The notes under the pieces were generated by a model. That model was not told the DNA's origin. It was given only the letters and a program-made list of their open reading frames with translations, and did not search any database. Shown piece after piece: positions 17,638 through 26,879 of a DNA stretch of 64,000 bases (the stretch's first letter is position 1; every line of letters begins with the position of its first letter). Made by a program: the position numbers and the translations under genes. This DNA comes from an uncultured bacterium (GTDB lineage: Bacteria; Bacillota; Negativicutes; Veillonellales; Veillonellaceae). The stretch covers positions 1 to 64,000 of the forward strand of contig CAJMLW010000010.1 in NCBI GenBank assembly GCA_905214495.1. Reading direction: 5' to 3'.

Positions 17638-18408
17638 TCATAATGTAGACGGTTTAAAAGAAGGCATTAATTCAAGTTTATGGCGATTAATGCGTTGTAA
17701 ATAATCAATGCGCTCCTTCGTTTGTATATCTTCAATTTCGCCGGTTCGAATATATCGATCGAGAACGGCATAGGTAAATCCTAGTTTATCCTCATCAGAT
17801 TGACCACTAAGCCCATCACTAGGCGTTTTGTCTACTAAATGACGCGGAATATCCAAAAGGCGTCCAATTTGACGCACCTCTTCAACCACGAGATTCGCCA
17901 ATGGACTAAAGTCACCTGCTGCATCGCCAAACTTGGTAGAGTAGCCCACATAGTCTTCAGAGCCATTACATGTATTAGCAACACGTGCACCATGTGGCAA
18001 ATTTTGACCTACCGCATATAATGTGGCCATCCGCAAACGAGGCGGTGTATTGATTTCTGCATCTCGCGCTAAATCTGTACGGCCCGTTACATTGGAAAAG
18101 CCCTCTCCTTGTACAATGGACTCCGTTAATGCACGATAGACATTACCAATATTCACAATCATATAGCGGATACCAAGATGCGCCACCACCTCTTTTGCAT
18201 CATCTATATCGGATTGTACATCATTTGGCATAAGGACGCCTACAACGCGTTCTGCACCAAGCGCCTCCTTACAAAGAGCGGCTACCACGCTAGAATCCTT
18301 ACCGCCCGAAATGCCGACTACAGCGGAACATGTAGGTCCATTTTGTTCAAAATAGTCCCGAACCCACGCTACTAATTCCTCTTTTGTTCGTTCTGGATGT
18401 GTAAGCAT
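17638..18408 (-). CDS. nadE: NH3-dependent NAD synthetase
   Basis: Amidates nicotinate adenine dinucleotide to NAD with ATP. The 256-residue length shows the short, ammonia-using type without a glutaminase domain. The PP-loop SGGKDSS is at residues 34-40, and GTCNGSED-like sequence (NTCNGSEDYVGYSTKFGDAAGD) follows in the substrate and ATP region, with KTPSDGL near the C-terminus. It lies eight bases downstream of pncB on the same strand. Confidence 0.93.
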   Translation of the reverse strand: MLTHPERTKEELVAWVRDYFEQNGPTCSAVVGISGGKDSSVVAALCKEALGAERVVGVLMPNDVQSDIDDAKEVVAHLGIRYMIVNIGNVYRALTESIVQGEGFSNVTGRTDLARDAEINTPPRLRMATLYAVGQNLPHGARVANTCNGSEDYVGYSTKFGDAAGDFSPLANLVVEEVRQIGRLLDIPRHLVDKTPSDGLSGQSDEDKLGFTYAVLDRYIRTGEIEDIQTKERIDYLQRINRHKLELMPSFKPSTL

Positions 18409-18416
18409 AGGCCCTC

Positions 18417-19868
18417 CTATTTTTTACGACCAATACGATTCAATAAGTCCATCTTCATATGATAATAGTCAGGGCTCATATCTAGATAGTGACGATGTGG
18501 ATTTTCAAAGCGTTGTTCTTCCGGCCAAATCTCATAAGCCAATTGTTCTTGTACATAGGCGCGTATCGATTCCAATGTTGGGGATGGTACGATTTGCTCG
18601 CCCCCTTTAATCATGAGTTTCTGCATATTTTTAAATGTACAGTTTTCATAATACAATTCTCTCCACGGTTTTTCTGGATCGATATAACGATATGGTTTGT
18701 CTGTGAATGGTACTTCGCTAGGTAATGTCAATAGTTCGGCAATAGCGCGACCATCTTCATTATAAACGCGATATACTTGTTTCAATCCAGGATTGGTAAT
18801 CTTTTCCACAGACTCAGAAATCTTAATGCGCGGTTCCCATACGCCGCCTTTTTCAACGCCTGCAATCTTGTATACAGCGCCGAATACAGGATCCGTTTTC
18901 GACGTAATCAATCGTTCCCCTACGCCAAAGATATCAATAGGGCCACCTTGATTTAATAAGGATGAAATCGTATATTCATCAAGGCTATTAGATGCCATGA
19001 TCTTACAATCGTTCATCCCCGCATCATCGAGCATACGACGCGCTTGCTTAGCTAAATATGCTAAGTCACCAGAATCGAGACGAATACCTTTTAATCGATG
19101 ACCATTCGGTTCCAAAATATCCTTGGCAACCTTAATGGCATTTGGTACACCCGATTCTAATACATTATAGGTATCCACCAAGAACACAGCGCTGTCTGGA
19201 TATACTTCAGCATAGGATTTGAATGCTTCGTATTCAGAATCGTGGTACATAACCCAACTATGTGCCATGGTGCCATTTACAGGAATCCCAAATTGTTGTC
19301 CCGCTAAAACTGTGGCCGTCCCATTGACACCGCCTATAAAAGCTGCCCGCGCACCATATACAGCAGCATCCACATTGTGTGCGCGACGAGCCCCAAAATC
19401 GGATACAATGCGCCCATCGGCGGCGCGCACGATGCGGTTCGCCTTTGTAGCAATAAGCGATTGATGATTAATCATGGTAAGCACTGCTGTTTCCACAATT
19501 TGTGCGTCGATAAGAGGTGCTACGATGGTCATAATCGGCTCATTAGGATATATGATGGTACCTTCTTTGAAGGCATATACATCACCGGTAAATTTGAAGT
19601 TGCGCAAATACTCTAAAAATTCATCACTAAATAAATGCAATGATTTAAAATACGCGATATCCTCCTCATCGAAATGAAGATTCAAAATGTATTCTAAAAC
19701 TTGTTCCAATCCGCCAAAGATAGCAAATCCACCTTTATCCGGATTGCGACGGTAAAATACGTCGAAGGCAACGCGGTCTGTATTGTCTTGTTTCGTAAAG
19801 TACCCATGTGCCATGGTCATCTCATAGAGATCCATAAGCATACTAATGTTGCGACGTTCATGTTGCAT
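18417..19868 (-). CDS. pncB: Nicotinate phosphoribosyltransferase
   Basis: Joins nicotinate to PRPP, the first step of nicotinate salvage. The 483 residues match the longer Firmicute class. Conserved pieces include DLYEMTMAHGYF at the N-terminus, DFGARRAHNVDAA around the catalytic region, GTMAHSWVM, and RLDSGDLAYLAKQAR. It leads the pncB-nadE-asparaginase transcript. A ribosome site is hard to see before the chosen ATG, but the N-terminus matches the family. Confidence 0.94.
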   Translation of the reverse strand: MQHERRNISMLMDLYEMTMAHGYFTKQDNTDRVAFDVFYRRNPDKGGFAIFGGLEQVLEYILNLHFDEEDIAYFKSLHLFSDEFLEYLRNFKFTGDVYAFKEGTIIYPNEPIMTIVAPLIDAQIVETAVLTMINHQSLIATKANRIVRAADGRIVSDFGARRAHNVDAAVYGARAAFIGGVNGTATVLAGQQFGIPVNGTMAHSWVMYHDSEYEAFKSYAEVYPDSAVFLVDTYNVLESGVPNAIKVAKDILEPNGHRLKGIRLDSGDLAYLAKQARRMLDDAGMNDCKIMASNSLDEYTISSLLNQGGPIDIFGVGERLITSKTDPVFGAVYKIAGVEKGGVWEPRIKISESVEKITNPGLKQVYRVYNEDGRAIAELLTLPSEVPFTDKPYRYIDPEKPWRELYYENCTFKNMQKLMIKGGEQIVPSPTLESIRAYVQEQLAYEIWPEEQRFENPHRHYLDMSPDYYHMKMDLLNRIGRKK

Positions 19869-20099
19869 ACTTTCACCATCCTATATAAATAAAAGGTATA
19901 TAATACAGCGCGTTCGTTATACATTACGCATGATACTATTATAAACTATATACATCGTCTTTTCTATTCATAGTACATGTGATATAACTATATTATAGAT
20001 AATAATTACTTATTAACTAATGAATAAACATGAATAATCTCATAGCAACTAAGATAATTAGAATTATATGGGATATATTTTCAGAATGAGAGGTGCCAA

Positions 20100-21548
20100 A
20101 TGGACGCAATCGTTCAAGCAAAACGCGTATTAGAAATATTTAAAGAAATGAGCCAAATCCCACGTGGATCTGGCAATGAAAAGGGCATTAGCGATTACAT
20201 TATCAATTTTGCTCACAATTTAGGTCTCGAAGCTACACAAGATAGCGAATGGAATGTAGTCATCAAAAAACCAGCTACACCAGGCTATGAAAATCGTCCA
20301 TCTGTCATCCTTCAAGGTCATATCGATATGGTATGCGTAAAAGGTCATGATTCCAGCCATGATTTTACAAAAGATCCAATCGCCAACATCATCGAAGGTG
20401 AATGGATGCACGCCGATGACACTACATTGGGTGCAGATAATGGCATGGGCGGCGCTATGATTTTAGCAGTCCTAGAAGATAAGAACCAATACCATGGTCC
20501 ACTACAAGTATTGTTCACAACTAACGAAGAAACAGGTATGGATGGTGCTGCAGCGGTAAAAGAAGGTCAAGTAACAGGTGACTATCTAATCAACTTAGAC
20601 ACTGAAGTGGAACATGAGTTCTGCGTGAGCTGCGCTGGCGGCTGCCACGTTAATGTATCCATCCCACTATTGCGCGAAAATAATCTACCTGGTTATGATG
20701 CAGGGCTTTCACTAACAGTAAAAGGTTTAAAGGGTGGTCATTCCGGTATCGAAATCATCGAACAACGAGCTAATGCAAACCAAGTACTTGCTCGCGTTCT
20801 TTATGATTTAGAAAAACAATATTCCTTTAATTTAGCTTCTTTTGTAGGTGGTGTTAAACATAATGCGATTCCATCTAAAGCGGTTGCAACCATGTCTGTA
20901 CGCAACGAGGATATAGAAGCGATTAAGACCCTTATCAAATTCTACGAAAAAGAATACAAACATGAATTTGCAATCAAAGATCCTGATTTAACATTCGTAG
21001 TGGAAGAAATTCCTACACCGGCAACAGTATATGCTGATGATACGGCAGAAGCCTTAATTTCCTACCTCTATCTTGCAGAAGATGGGGTTCACTCTATGAG
21101 CCAAACCATCGAAGGGCTTGTAGAAACATCAGATAATCTTGCTATCGTTTCTGAAGGCACACATACGATAGACATCCTTGTATCAGTTCGTAGCTCTAAT
21201 AAAAACAGCTTAGAATACTTAACTAAAAAATTATTACTCCTTGCTGATACATTAGGCGTTTCTGCTACCCGCAGCGGTGGTTATCCTGCATGGGAATACG
21301 ATAAAGGTTCTAAGCTAGAGGAACAAGTTATCGCGCTTTACAATACCATGTCCGACACCCCTGCCCGCGTGAATGCAGTCCATGCAGGCCTAGAATGTGG
21401 CTTATTAAAGAATGTTTTACCAAATACTGAAATGATCAGCTTTGGTCCAACAATCATTAGCCCACATACAAATATGGAACGCGTACATCTACCTTCTGTA
21501 GAACATGTATATGTATTCCTTAAAGCATTACTAGAAAAATTACAATAA
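20100..21548 (+). CDS. pepD: Aminoacyl-histidine dipeptidase (PepD family, M20C)
   Basis: A 482-residue zinc dipeptidase that splits Xaa-His and other dipeptides. Metal-binding and catalytic elements are LQGHIDMVC, DDTTLGADNGMGGAM, TNEETGMDGA and LDTEVEHEF, with the lid domain around KGGHSGIEI. A GAGAGGTG ribosome site precedes the ATG. It stands alone and ends in a strong terminator. It fits an organism that lives on amino acids and peptides. Confidence 0.93.
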   Translation: MDAIVQAKRVLEIFKEMSQIPRGSGNEKGISDYIINFAHNLGLEATQDSEWNVVIKKPATPGYENRPSVILQGHIDMVCVKGHDSSHDFTKDPIANIIEGEWMHADDTTLGADNGMGGAMILAVLEDKNQYHGPLQVLFTTNEETGMDGAAAVKEGQVTGDYLINLDTEVEHEFCVSCAGGCHVNVSIPLLRENNLPGYDAGLSLTVKGLKGGHSGIEIIEQRANANQVLARVLYDLEKQYSFNLASFVGGVKHNAIPSKAVATMSVRNEDIEAIKTLIKFYEKEYKHEFAIKDPDLTFVVEEIPTPATVYADDTAEALISYLYLAEDGVHSMSQTIEGLVETSDNLAIVSEGTHTIDILVSVRSSNKNSLEYLTKKLLLLADTLGVSATRSGGYPAWEYDKGSKLEEQVIALYNTMSDTPARVNAVHAGLECGLLKNVLPNTEMISFGPTIISPHTNMERVHLPSVEHVYVFLKALLEKLQ

Positions 21549-21584
21549 TTTTTCAAAGTTTTACAAAATAATATTTATTCAAAT

Positions 21585-21630
21585 AAGCGTATGTACTCAT
21601 ATATATCCTATAAGGCATACGCTTTTTTTG
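21585..21630 (+). terminator. Terminator of pepD
   Basis: Perfect 9-bp stem AAGCGTATG/CATACGCTT with a 22-base loop, followed by TTTTTTT; 37 bases past the pepD stop. Confidence 0.85.
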
Positions 21631-21813
21631 TAAAATCAACGTTATAAATATATAAACATGTTCACATATACTCATATTAGTATAATATTATCAATTTTTC
21701 TTATAAATCGCTTATTACTTAACTTTGTAAACTATTATTTATACCCTTACGGGTATTTTTATATGTTATGTAAGAGTAGTATACTATGTTTACATTTACA
21801 AGGGAGGCGTATT

Positions 21814-22779
21814 ATGATACCAATTACGATCATATCCGGATTCTTAGGCGCTGGAAAAACAACGTATTTACAACATATATTAAACTGTCGTAACACAAAT
21901 GAACGTATATTAATTATAGAAAATGATTTTGGTGAAACCAGTCTTGATACAAAACAATTATCTACATCAGGCGCAACCGTACGTGAAGTAACCTCCGGTT
22001 GTATATGCTGCAATCTGCAAGGCAACTTTAAAAATGCCTTAATCGATATTCTATCGACGCAAGATATCGATCAAATCTATATAGAGCCATCTGGAGTGAG
22101 CAAATTAAGTGAAATTTTATATACTTGTGATGATGACGATATCACCAGTAAAGCCTATGTCAGCATGATTATAACGATCGTAGATGCCATGCAGGCACCT
22201 ATGGCAATTAAGAACTTTGGCCCCTTCTTTAAGGACCAAATCAAACACTGTTATGCCATGCTACTTACTCATGTAAAGGATGAAAAACAGGTTGAAAAAA
22301 CAAAACAACTCATCGTTGAATTAGCACCACATACACCAATTTATACTGATGTAGATGCACTTCAACAGGATATAAACCAACTAAAATCTAATACTCATAA
22401 AGCACATGAACATGATTCCGAAACCTGCAGTTGCCATACATGTAACGACAGTGAGGATTACAACGGTGCTCACCATGATAATCACAGTCATCATGACCAT
22501 GACGGCCACCACCATGAGCACCAACCATTTGTGACCCATACATTCCATAATCTACAATCCCTCGATGATACACAATGGATTGATTTTTGTAATAATTTAC
22601 CATCTACAATACTACGGGTTAAAGGTATTATTCCTACCGCATCTGGCCCTATGGAATTACAATACACACCGCAATCCTGTGCTATAACAGCTACACACTT
22701 AAATGACTATCACCTAGTTGTTATTGGCACCGAAATAGACATTCCATCTATAAACGAGAAAGTGTGCAGTGCATCATGA
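21814..22779 (+). CDS. CobW/COG0523-family metal-binding GTPase
   Basis: A 321-residue GTPase of the metallochaperone family. The Walker A loop is GFLGAGKTT and the metal site CxCC appears as SGCICC (residues 62-66). IYIEPSGV is the Walker B-like region. A histidine/cysteine-rich stretch lies around residues 192-235 (for example HSHHDHDGHHHEH), as in zinc or cobalt chaperones. The start is fixed by GGGAGG just upstream; an open frame extends 52 codons further but has no such site. It overlaps the next gene as ATGA. The partner metal cannot be told from sequence. Confidence 0.9.
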   Translation: MIPITIISGFLGAGKTTYLQHILNCRNTNERILIIENDFGETSLDTKQLSTSGATVREVTSGCICCNLQGNFKNALIDILSTQDIDQIYIEPSGVSKLSEILYTCDDDDITSKAYVSMIITIVDAMQAPMAIKNFGPFFKDQIKHCYAMLLTHVKDEKQVEKTKQLIVELAPHTPIYTDVDALQQDINQLKSNTHKAHEHDSETCSCHTCNDSEDYNGAHHDNHSHHDHDGHHHEHQPFVTHTFHNLQSLDDTQWIDFCNNLPSTILRVKGIIPTASGPMELQYTPQSCAITATHLNDYHLVVIGTEIDIPSINEKVCSAS

Positions 22780-24302
22780 TTCCTGTATATGTCGTAACAG
22801 GCTTATTAGGGTCTGGCAAAACCACCCTAATCAATCTAGAGCTACGAGAACGAAAAAAACTAGGTTCTACAGAAATCATCAGCTTTGAAACAGGTAATGC
22901 AGAGTTTATAAAAAGTCCTTTATCCATTGAGCCAGATGATATAGAAGAAAACCTATCTCATGTGGTGCAACAAATACAGGATTATATTTCTACAACAACA
23001 CCGAAAGAAATATGGGTTGAATGGAATGGTATGTTTTCATTTCAACAATTAGAACGCATCTTCTTCAATTCAATCCTAAAAGAATTCTGTCATCTAGAAC
23101 GCGTCATCTACACAGCAAAGAACAACAATATAACATCTATGATACAGGCACTAGGGGATAGAATCGTATCGCAACTATACAGTGCCGATTATATTATGTT
23201 ATATGCGAGTGATACGACACAAACTAAAGCGGTAAAGAAACTCTTACAGTCCTATAATCCCGAATGTTCCCTTTTGGTCAATCCTACTGAAAAGGACATT
23301 CACAATAGACTCTCTCAACCGATATGGCCATGGTCGTTGTACGGTATTGTGGCTATATTGACATTATATATATTACTGGTCACTGTATTCCGTCATAGCA
23401 TTTCCTATTCCATCCATCAAGTTTTGGCCATTGCATCAGGCATCATTTTTGAAGGGATACCGTTTTTATTGTTAGGAACCATCATTTCTTCTGCTATCAC
23501 TCTATTGGTACCGGATCGTTGGTTAATTCATTATCTGAAAGCAGACTCTATTAAAAGCTATGGCATCGCCATTGGTAGCGGTCTTGTATTACCTATCTGC
23601 GATTGTGCTACTATCCCTATGTTTAATGCATTATTAAAGCGTGGTATCCCTCAACATATAGGACTATTGTTTATGCTCGCAAGTCCTATTATGAACCCCA
23701 TCGCATTATTAGCAACCTATTATGCATTTCCAGATACTCCACAAATAATACTAGCTCGCATAATTGGTGGTATGTTAATCGCATGTATGGTGGCCCTCAC
23801 ATTTAAATGGAAACCACACAAATTATCTACCATCACCAACAATTTACCTCAGCCAAAGGATTATCAGTATGGTTCACAAAATCAAGAAGGCAATAAAAAG
23901 AAAATCTTTCTATTGCACGTAGAGCGCGAATTCAGCCAACTACTTATTTACTTCTCTGCAGCGGCTTTCACATTAGCCCTATTCCAAGTATGGATAAAAC
24001 CTACCTTCTTCTCTGGTTCACTCGATGTAGCCACACCTATTGCTAATGCATTATTACTAGTCTTAGCGTTCCTCTTCTCCCTATGTTCTACATCAGATGC
24101 CATTATAGGCCGTTCATTAAGCAATTTATTTCCTATATCAGCGGTTCTTGGTTTCCTATGGTTAGGTCCTATGATTGACATCAAAAACGTATACATGTTA
24201 CGTCAGTATATCTCAACATCATTTATACTTCGTTTAGTTATTACTATTAGTATTGTTACGTATATCATGACATTGCTATTTCAATTTTTATTTAATGTAT
24301 AA
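22776..24302 (+). CDS. Degenerate CobW-like G domain fused to a COG0701-type permease
   Basis: About 508 residues with two parts. Residues 1-170 form a second G domain with an intact Walker A (GLLGSGKTT) but no CxCC metal motif, and WVEWNGM where the neighbour has the EPSGV element. From about residue 185 there are some eight to nine membrane helices of the COG0701 permease family, with the signatures GLVLPICDCATIPMF and MLASPIMNP. Stand-alone permeases of this family normally pair with a TIGR03943 protein, which is encoded next. The start overlaps the upstream stop as ATGA. Metal movement driven or gated by GTP is an inference. Confidence 0.85.
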   Translation: MIPVYVVTGLLGSGKTTLINLELRERKKLGSTEIISFETGNAEFIKSPLSIEPDDIEENLSHVVQQIQDYISTTTPKEIWVEWNGMFSFQQLERIFFNSILKEFCHLERVIYTAKNNNITSMIQALGDRIVSQLYSADYIMLYASDTTQTKAVKKLLQSYNPECSLLVNPTEKDIHNRLSQPIWPWSLYGIVAILTLYILLVTVFRHSISYSIHQVLAIASGIIFEGIPFLLLGTIISSAITLLVPDRWLIHYLKADSIKSYGIAIGSGLVLPICDCATIPMFNALLKRGIPQHIGLLFMLASPIMNPIALLATYYAFPDTPQIILARIIGGMLIACMVALTFKWKPHKLSTITNNLPQPKDYQYGSQNQEGNKKKIFLLHVEREFSQLLIYFSAAAFTLALFQVWIKPTFFSGSLDVATPIANALLLVLAFLFSLCSTSDAIIGRSLSNLFPISAVLGFLWLGPMIDIKNVYMLRQYISTSFILRLVITISIVTYIMTLLFQFLFNV

Positions 24303-24314
24303 GGAGAACGATTT

Positions 24315-25088
24315 ATGTTATCAGAACTACGAAACAAAGATATACTCAGTGTCCTCAAAGGTCTACTATATACGGCATTAGGCATTAGTTTTTTATATCT
24401 ACTCATTACGGGCCAATATAAATTATATGTGGCCCCTCGATATGAATTATTTTTACTCTTAGCAGGTATAGCACTGTTATTAGGAGGCATTATTTCAATC
24501 CTTTGGTCCCCGAATAAACAATATAAACATAATTGGCGCTCTATTACACCAATCATAATCCCGCTTGTGTTATTTGTGGTTCCACCAATCTTATCTCCTA
24601 ATTCTGTACAAGTAACTGGAAATACGGCCGCCACAGAAGATACTAATGATTTTAATTTTTCTCAAGATGATATTGGCGAAGTTATTACAATCAATAATGA
24701 GGCCAAAGATCCTGGCATTTCAAAATCTAAAAAGGAAATCGTATTAAACTCGGATAACTACTATCGCACCATCGTTGCACTTGGTTCTAAACCAGAGGAA
24801 TATGTAGGGTACAAAATCTATATGACAGGTTATGTTAACCGAGAAGACAATACATTAAAATCCAATGAGTTTACACTTTCACGTATGGCTATGGCCTGCT
24901 GTATCGCAGACGTATCCCCTATTGGCTTAACAATGCATAAGAATGATGGCGATTCTTATAGCAATAAACAATGGGTAACCGTAGAAGGCACCGTATCCAC
25001 ACGAGACTTTCACGGGCGCAAGCAACCATACATAGAAATTAACAAAACAAAAGATGCACAAGAAATCTTAGGATATGTATATCCATAG
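24315..25088 (+). CDS. TIGR03943/DUF1980-family permease partner (YcgQ-like)
   Basis: A 257-residue protein. Two to three hydrophobic helices open it (LLYTALGISFLYLLITG, LFLLLAGIALLLGGIISIL, ITPIIIPLVLFVVPPIL), followed by an extracytoplasmic domain with the conserved RMAMACCIADVSPIGL. The paired cysteines and A-D-x-x-P are typical of YcgQ/TIGR03943 proteins that accompany COG0701 permeases. A strong AAGGAGA site lies 12 bases after the permease stop. It is the last gene of a three-gene operon. Confidence 0.85.
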   Translation: MLSELRNKDILSVLKGLLYTALGISFLYLLITGQYKLYVAPRYELFLLLAGIALLLGGIISILWSPNKQYKHNWRSITPIIIPLVLFVVPPILSPNSVQVTGNTAATEDTNDFNFSQDDIGEVITINNEAKDPGISKSKKEIVLNSDNYYRTIVALGSKPEEYVGYKIYMTGYVNREDNTLKSNEFTLSRMAMACCIADVSPIGLTMHKNDGDSYSNKQWVTVEGTVSTRDFHGRKQPYIEINKTKDAQEILGYVYP

Positions 25089-25097
25089 CATAGTAAA

Positions 25098-25123
25098 AGG
25101 GCTACCACAAATGTGATAGCCCT
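25098..25123. terminator. Terminator between the permease operon and bioY
   Basis: A 10-11-bp stem (AGGGCTACCAC with its complement, one mismatch) between convergent genes; TTTT follows on the minus side, so it may serve bioY and the permease operon. Confidence 0.7.
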
Positions 25124-25143
25124 CTATTACTATTTTGTGTCTT

Positions 25144-25701
25144 TTAACGCAAATGGCCTATAATACGTTTCCCCATCACAGCAGCTACAGCACATAAAAA
25201 TACGTCAGGCCCAACCGGAATCAAGAAACAAGACCAGATAACAGCCCACCAACCAATAGGTGTCCCTAAATATACATTCATTATCATATATAAATAGATC
25301 ATGCCAAAACCATATACGATGAGCAGATTGATAATAGCACCAATGAGCAATGTTTTAACAGAATATGTTGGTGAAAGCTCACTAAAGCGCCCCACCACAA
25401 AGGCGCCAACCATGAATCCAATCAAATAACCAAATGTAGGCTGTAATACATAGCCAGGGCCACCGCCAGATGTAAAAACAGGTACGCCGATAAGCCCCAA
25501 TATAATATAGATCCCTACACTAATGGCACCGAGGCGGCTGCCCAATATAATACCAGCCAATGTAGTAAATAAAATCTGTAGTGTAAATGGACAGTTTGGA
25601 AGTGGCACACGAATAAATGCACCGGCTGTAATTAATGTTACAAATAAGGCTGTCATTGTCAACTCTCTTGTAGTGAGATGTCGATTGGAAATAGAACACA
25701 T
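25144..25701 (-). CDS. bioY: BioY family biotin transporter
   Basis: A 185-residue membrane protein, the substrate-binding S component for biotin uptake (usually working with an ECF energy module). It shows about six helices and the BioY hallmarks VPLPNCPFTLQ, GSRLGAISVGIYIILGLIGVPVF and GGGPGYVLQPTFGYL. GGAGG precedes the ATG. No EcfA or EcfT gene is in the window. No BirA operator could be recognised upstream. Confidence 0.9.
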   Translation of the reverse strand: MCSISNRHLTTRELTMTALFVTLITAGAFIRVPLPNCPFTLQILFTTLAGIILGSRLGAISVGIYIILGLIGVPVFTSGGGPGYVLQPTFGYLIGFMVGAFVVGRFSELSPTYSVKTLLIGAIINLLIVYGFGMIYLYMIMNVYLGTPIGWWAVIWSCFLIPVGPDVFLCAVAAVMGKRIIGHLR

Positions 25702-26030
25702 GGTATACCTCCATTAATAGAATAAAAGAAACCTACCTAAACAAACTACATATCTATTCAAGGTTATTAAACCATTCCATTTTACTTATGTCAACTATAT
25801 ATCCTTGTATTAGGTTTACATTATGCAAAATATGCAAATAAATAAGAGGATATACATAATGTATGTCGAATATATTATGTATATACCTAAAAATAAGTAT
25901 ATAGCTTTAGTTTTAATTTTATTTTTCATTCTATATTCATTTTATAATATTAAATTATGTATAAGTAGATTGAGTAAAATTTACTTATGCAATTGCTTTT
26001 GAGCAAAATCCTTTTATGGAGGTAATTAAC
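25702..26030. other. AT-rich divergent intergenic region
   Basis: This 329-base stretch separates bioY and the PepSY gene, which are divergent. It is very AT-rich, with many ATATA steps around 25845-25960. No ORF, hairpin or known riboswitch was seen; it presumably carries the two promoters. Confidence 0.6.
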
Positions 26031-26624
26031 ATGAAGAAAGTAAATAATTTGTCTAAAGTATTATGTGCTCTTGGCGTAAGTACTGTATTGATTGCAGGCG
26101 TAGCATCTGCAGCGTCTACTTACCCAGCTCCTAGTTCTTGGAATGGTGTTGGTAGCGTAGCATCTCCAGTGCAAAGTAGCGAAATCGACTACGTAGGCGC
26201 TGTTACTACATTACATCGCTACTATCCAGATGCAATGGTAACTTCTATCTCCTATGATGCAAAACATCATCCAACTTACGAAGTAGAAGCCTATACTAAG
26301 ACACAAAAAGTGGAAATGAAAATCGATGAAGCAACAGGTCAAGTAGTTTCCAATCAAGCAAAATCCATTAGTGCATGGAACAAATTAAAGAAATCTCACA
26401 GCTTTAATCCACAAAACTCCATCACACCAGAATCTGCTGAAACAAGAGCTATCGAACGCGTAGGCAGCGATTTCCAAACAATGGAATGGGAATTGGAAAT
26501 GGACGGCAACAAACTTGTCTACAAACTAGACATGACTAACGGCGGCGACAAAAAAGCAGACGTTAAGATCGATGCTATTTCCGGTAAAGTTCTCAGTGCT
26601 AAAGTAAAAACTACAAAATACTAA
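26031..26624 (+). CDS. Exported PepSY-domain protein
   Basis: A 197-residue secreted or periplasmic protein. Residues 1-26 are a signal peptide (KVLCALGVSTVLIAGVASA). Two PepSY-like repeats follow, each ending in a D-x-x-T/S-G-x-V turn: IDEATGQVVS and IDAISGKVLS. PepSY domains are often protease inhibitors or small extracytoplasmic binding modules; the role here is unknown. The start is the ATG behind GGAGG; the frame extends five codons further upstream with no ribosome site. Confidence 0.8.
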   Translation: MKKVNNLSKVLCALGVSTVLIAGVASAASTYPAPSSWNGVGSVASPVQSSEIDYVGAVTTLHRYYPDAMVTSISYDAKHHPTYEVEAYTKTQKVEMKIDEATGQVVSNQAKSISAWNKLKKSHSFNPQNSITPESAETRAIERVGSDFQTMEWELEMDGNKLVYKLDMTNGGDKKADVKIDAISGKVLSAKVKTTKY

Positions 26625-26774
26625 GCATAACCCATATATTATATAGATACACCTAACCACTATATAATATATCTCTCCAATTTCTTAATACACTCATAAA
26701 ACTAAACACTCATAAAAACTATACACACATAAAACAAACCCTTTTAAACACACATATACACATATACACATATT

Positions 26775-26810
26775 AAAAGACCTTGAATCGTTGAATTCAA
26801 GGTCTTTTTC
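26775..26810. terminator. Bidirectional terminator between PepSY gene and metY
   Basis: Perfect 14-bp stem (AAAAGACCTTGAAT) with a 6-base loop and T-runs on both strands, between convergent genes. Confidence 0.88.
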
Positions 26811-26879
26811 TTTACAAGGTTTTCTTTTTATGTTCTATAGGTTTTTGGAGTTATGCTTTAAGGAGTTTAGAAGTTAAGA

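Noticed and set aside
21740..21760. Small hairpin ATACCC-TTAC-GGGTAT before the CobW gene as a terminator or operator
   Set aside because: The stem is only six pairs with a four-T tail; too weak to claim.
21658..21813. N-terminal extension of the CobW GTPase
   Set aside because: The added 52 residues precede the Walker A motif without precedent, and the GGGAGG site points to the later ATG.
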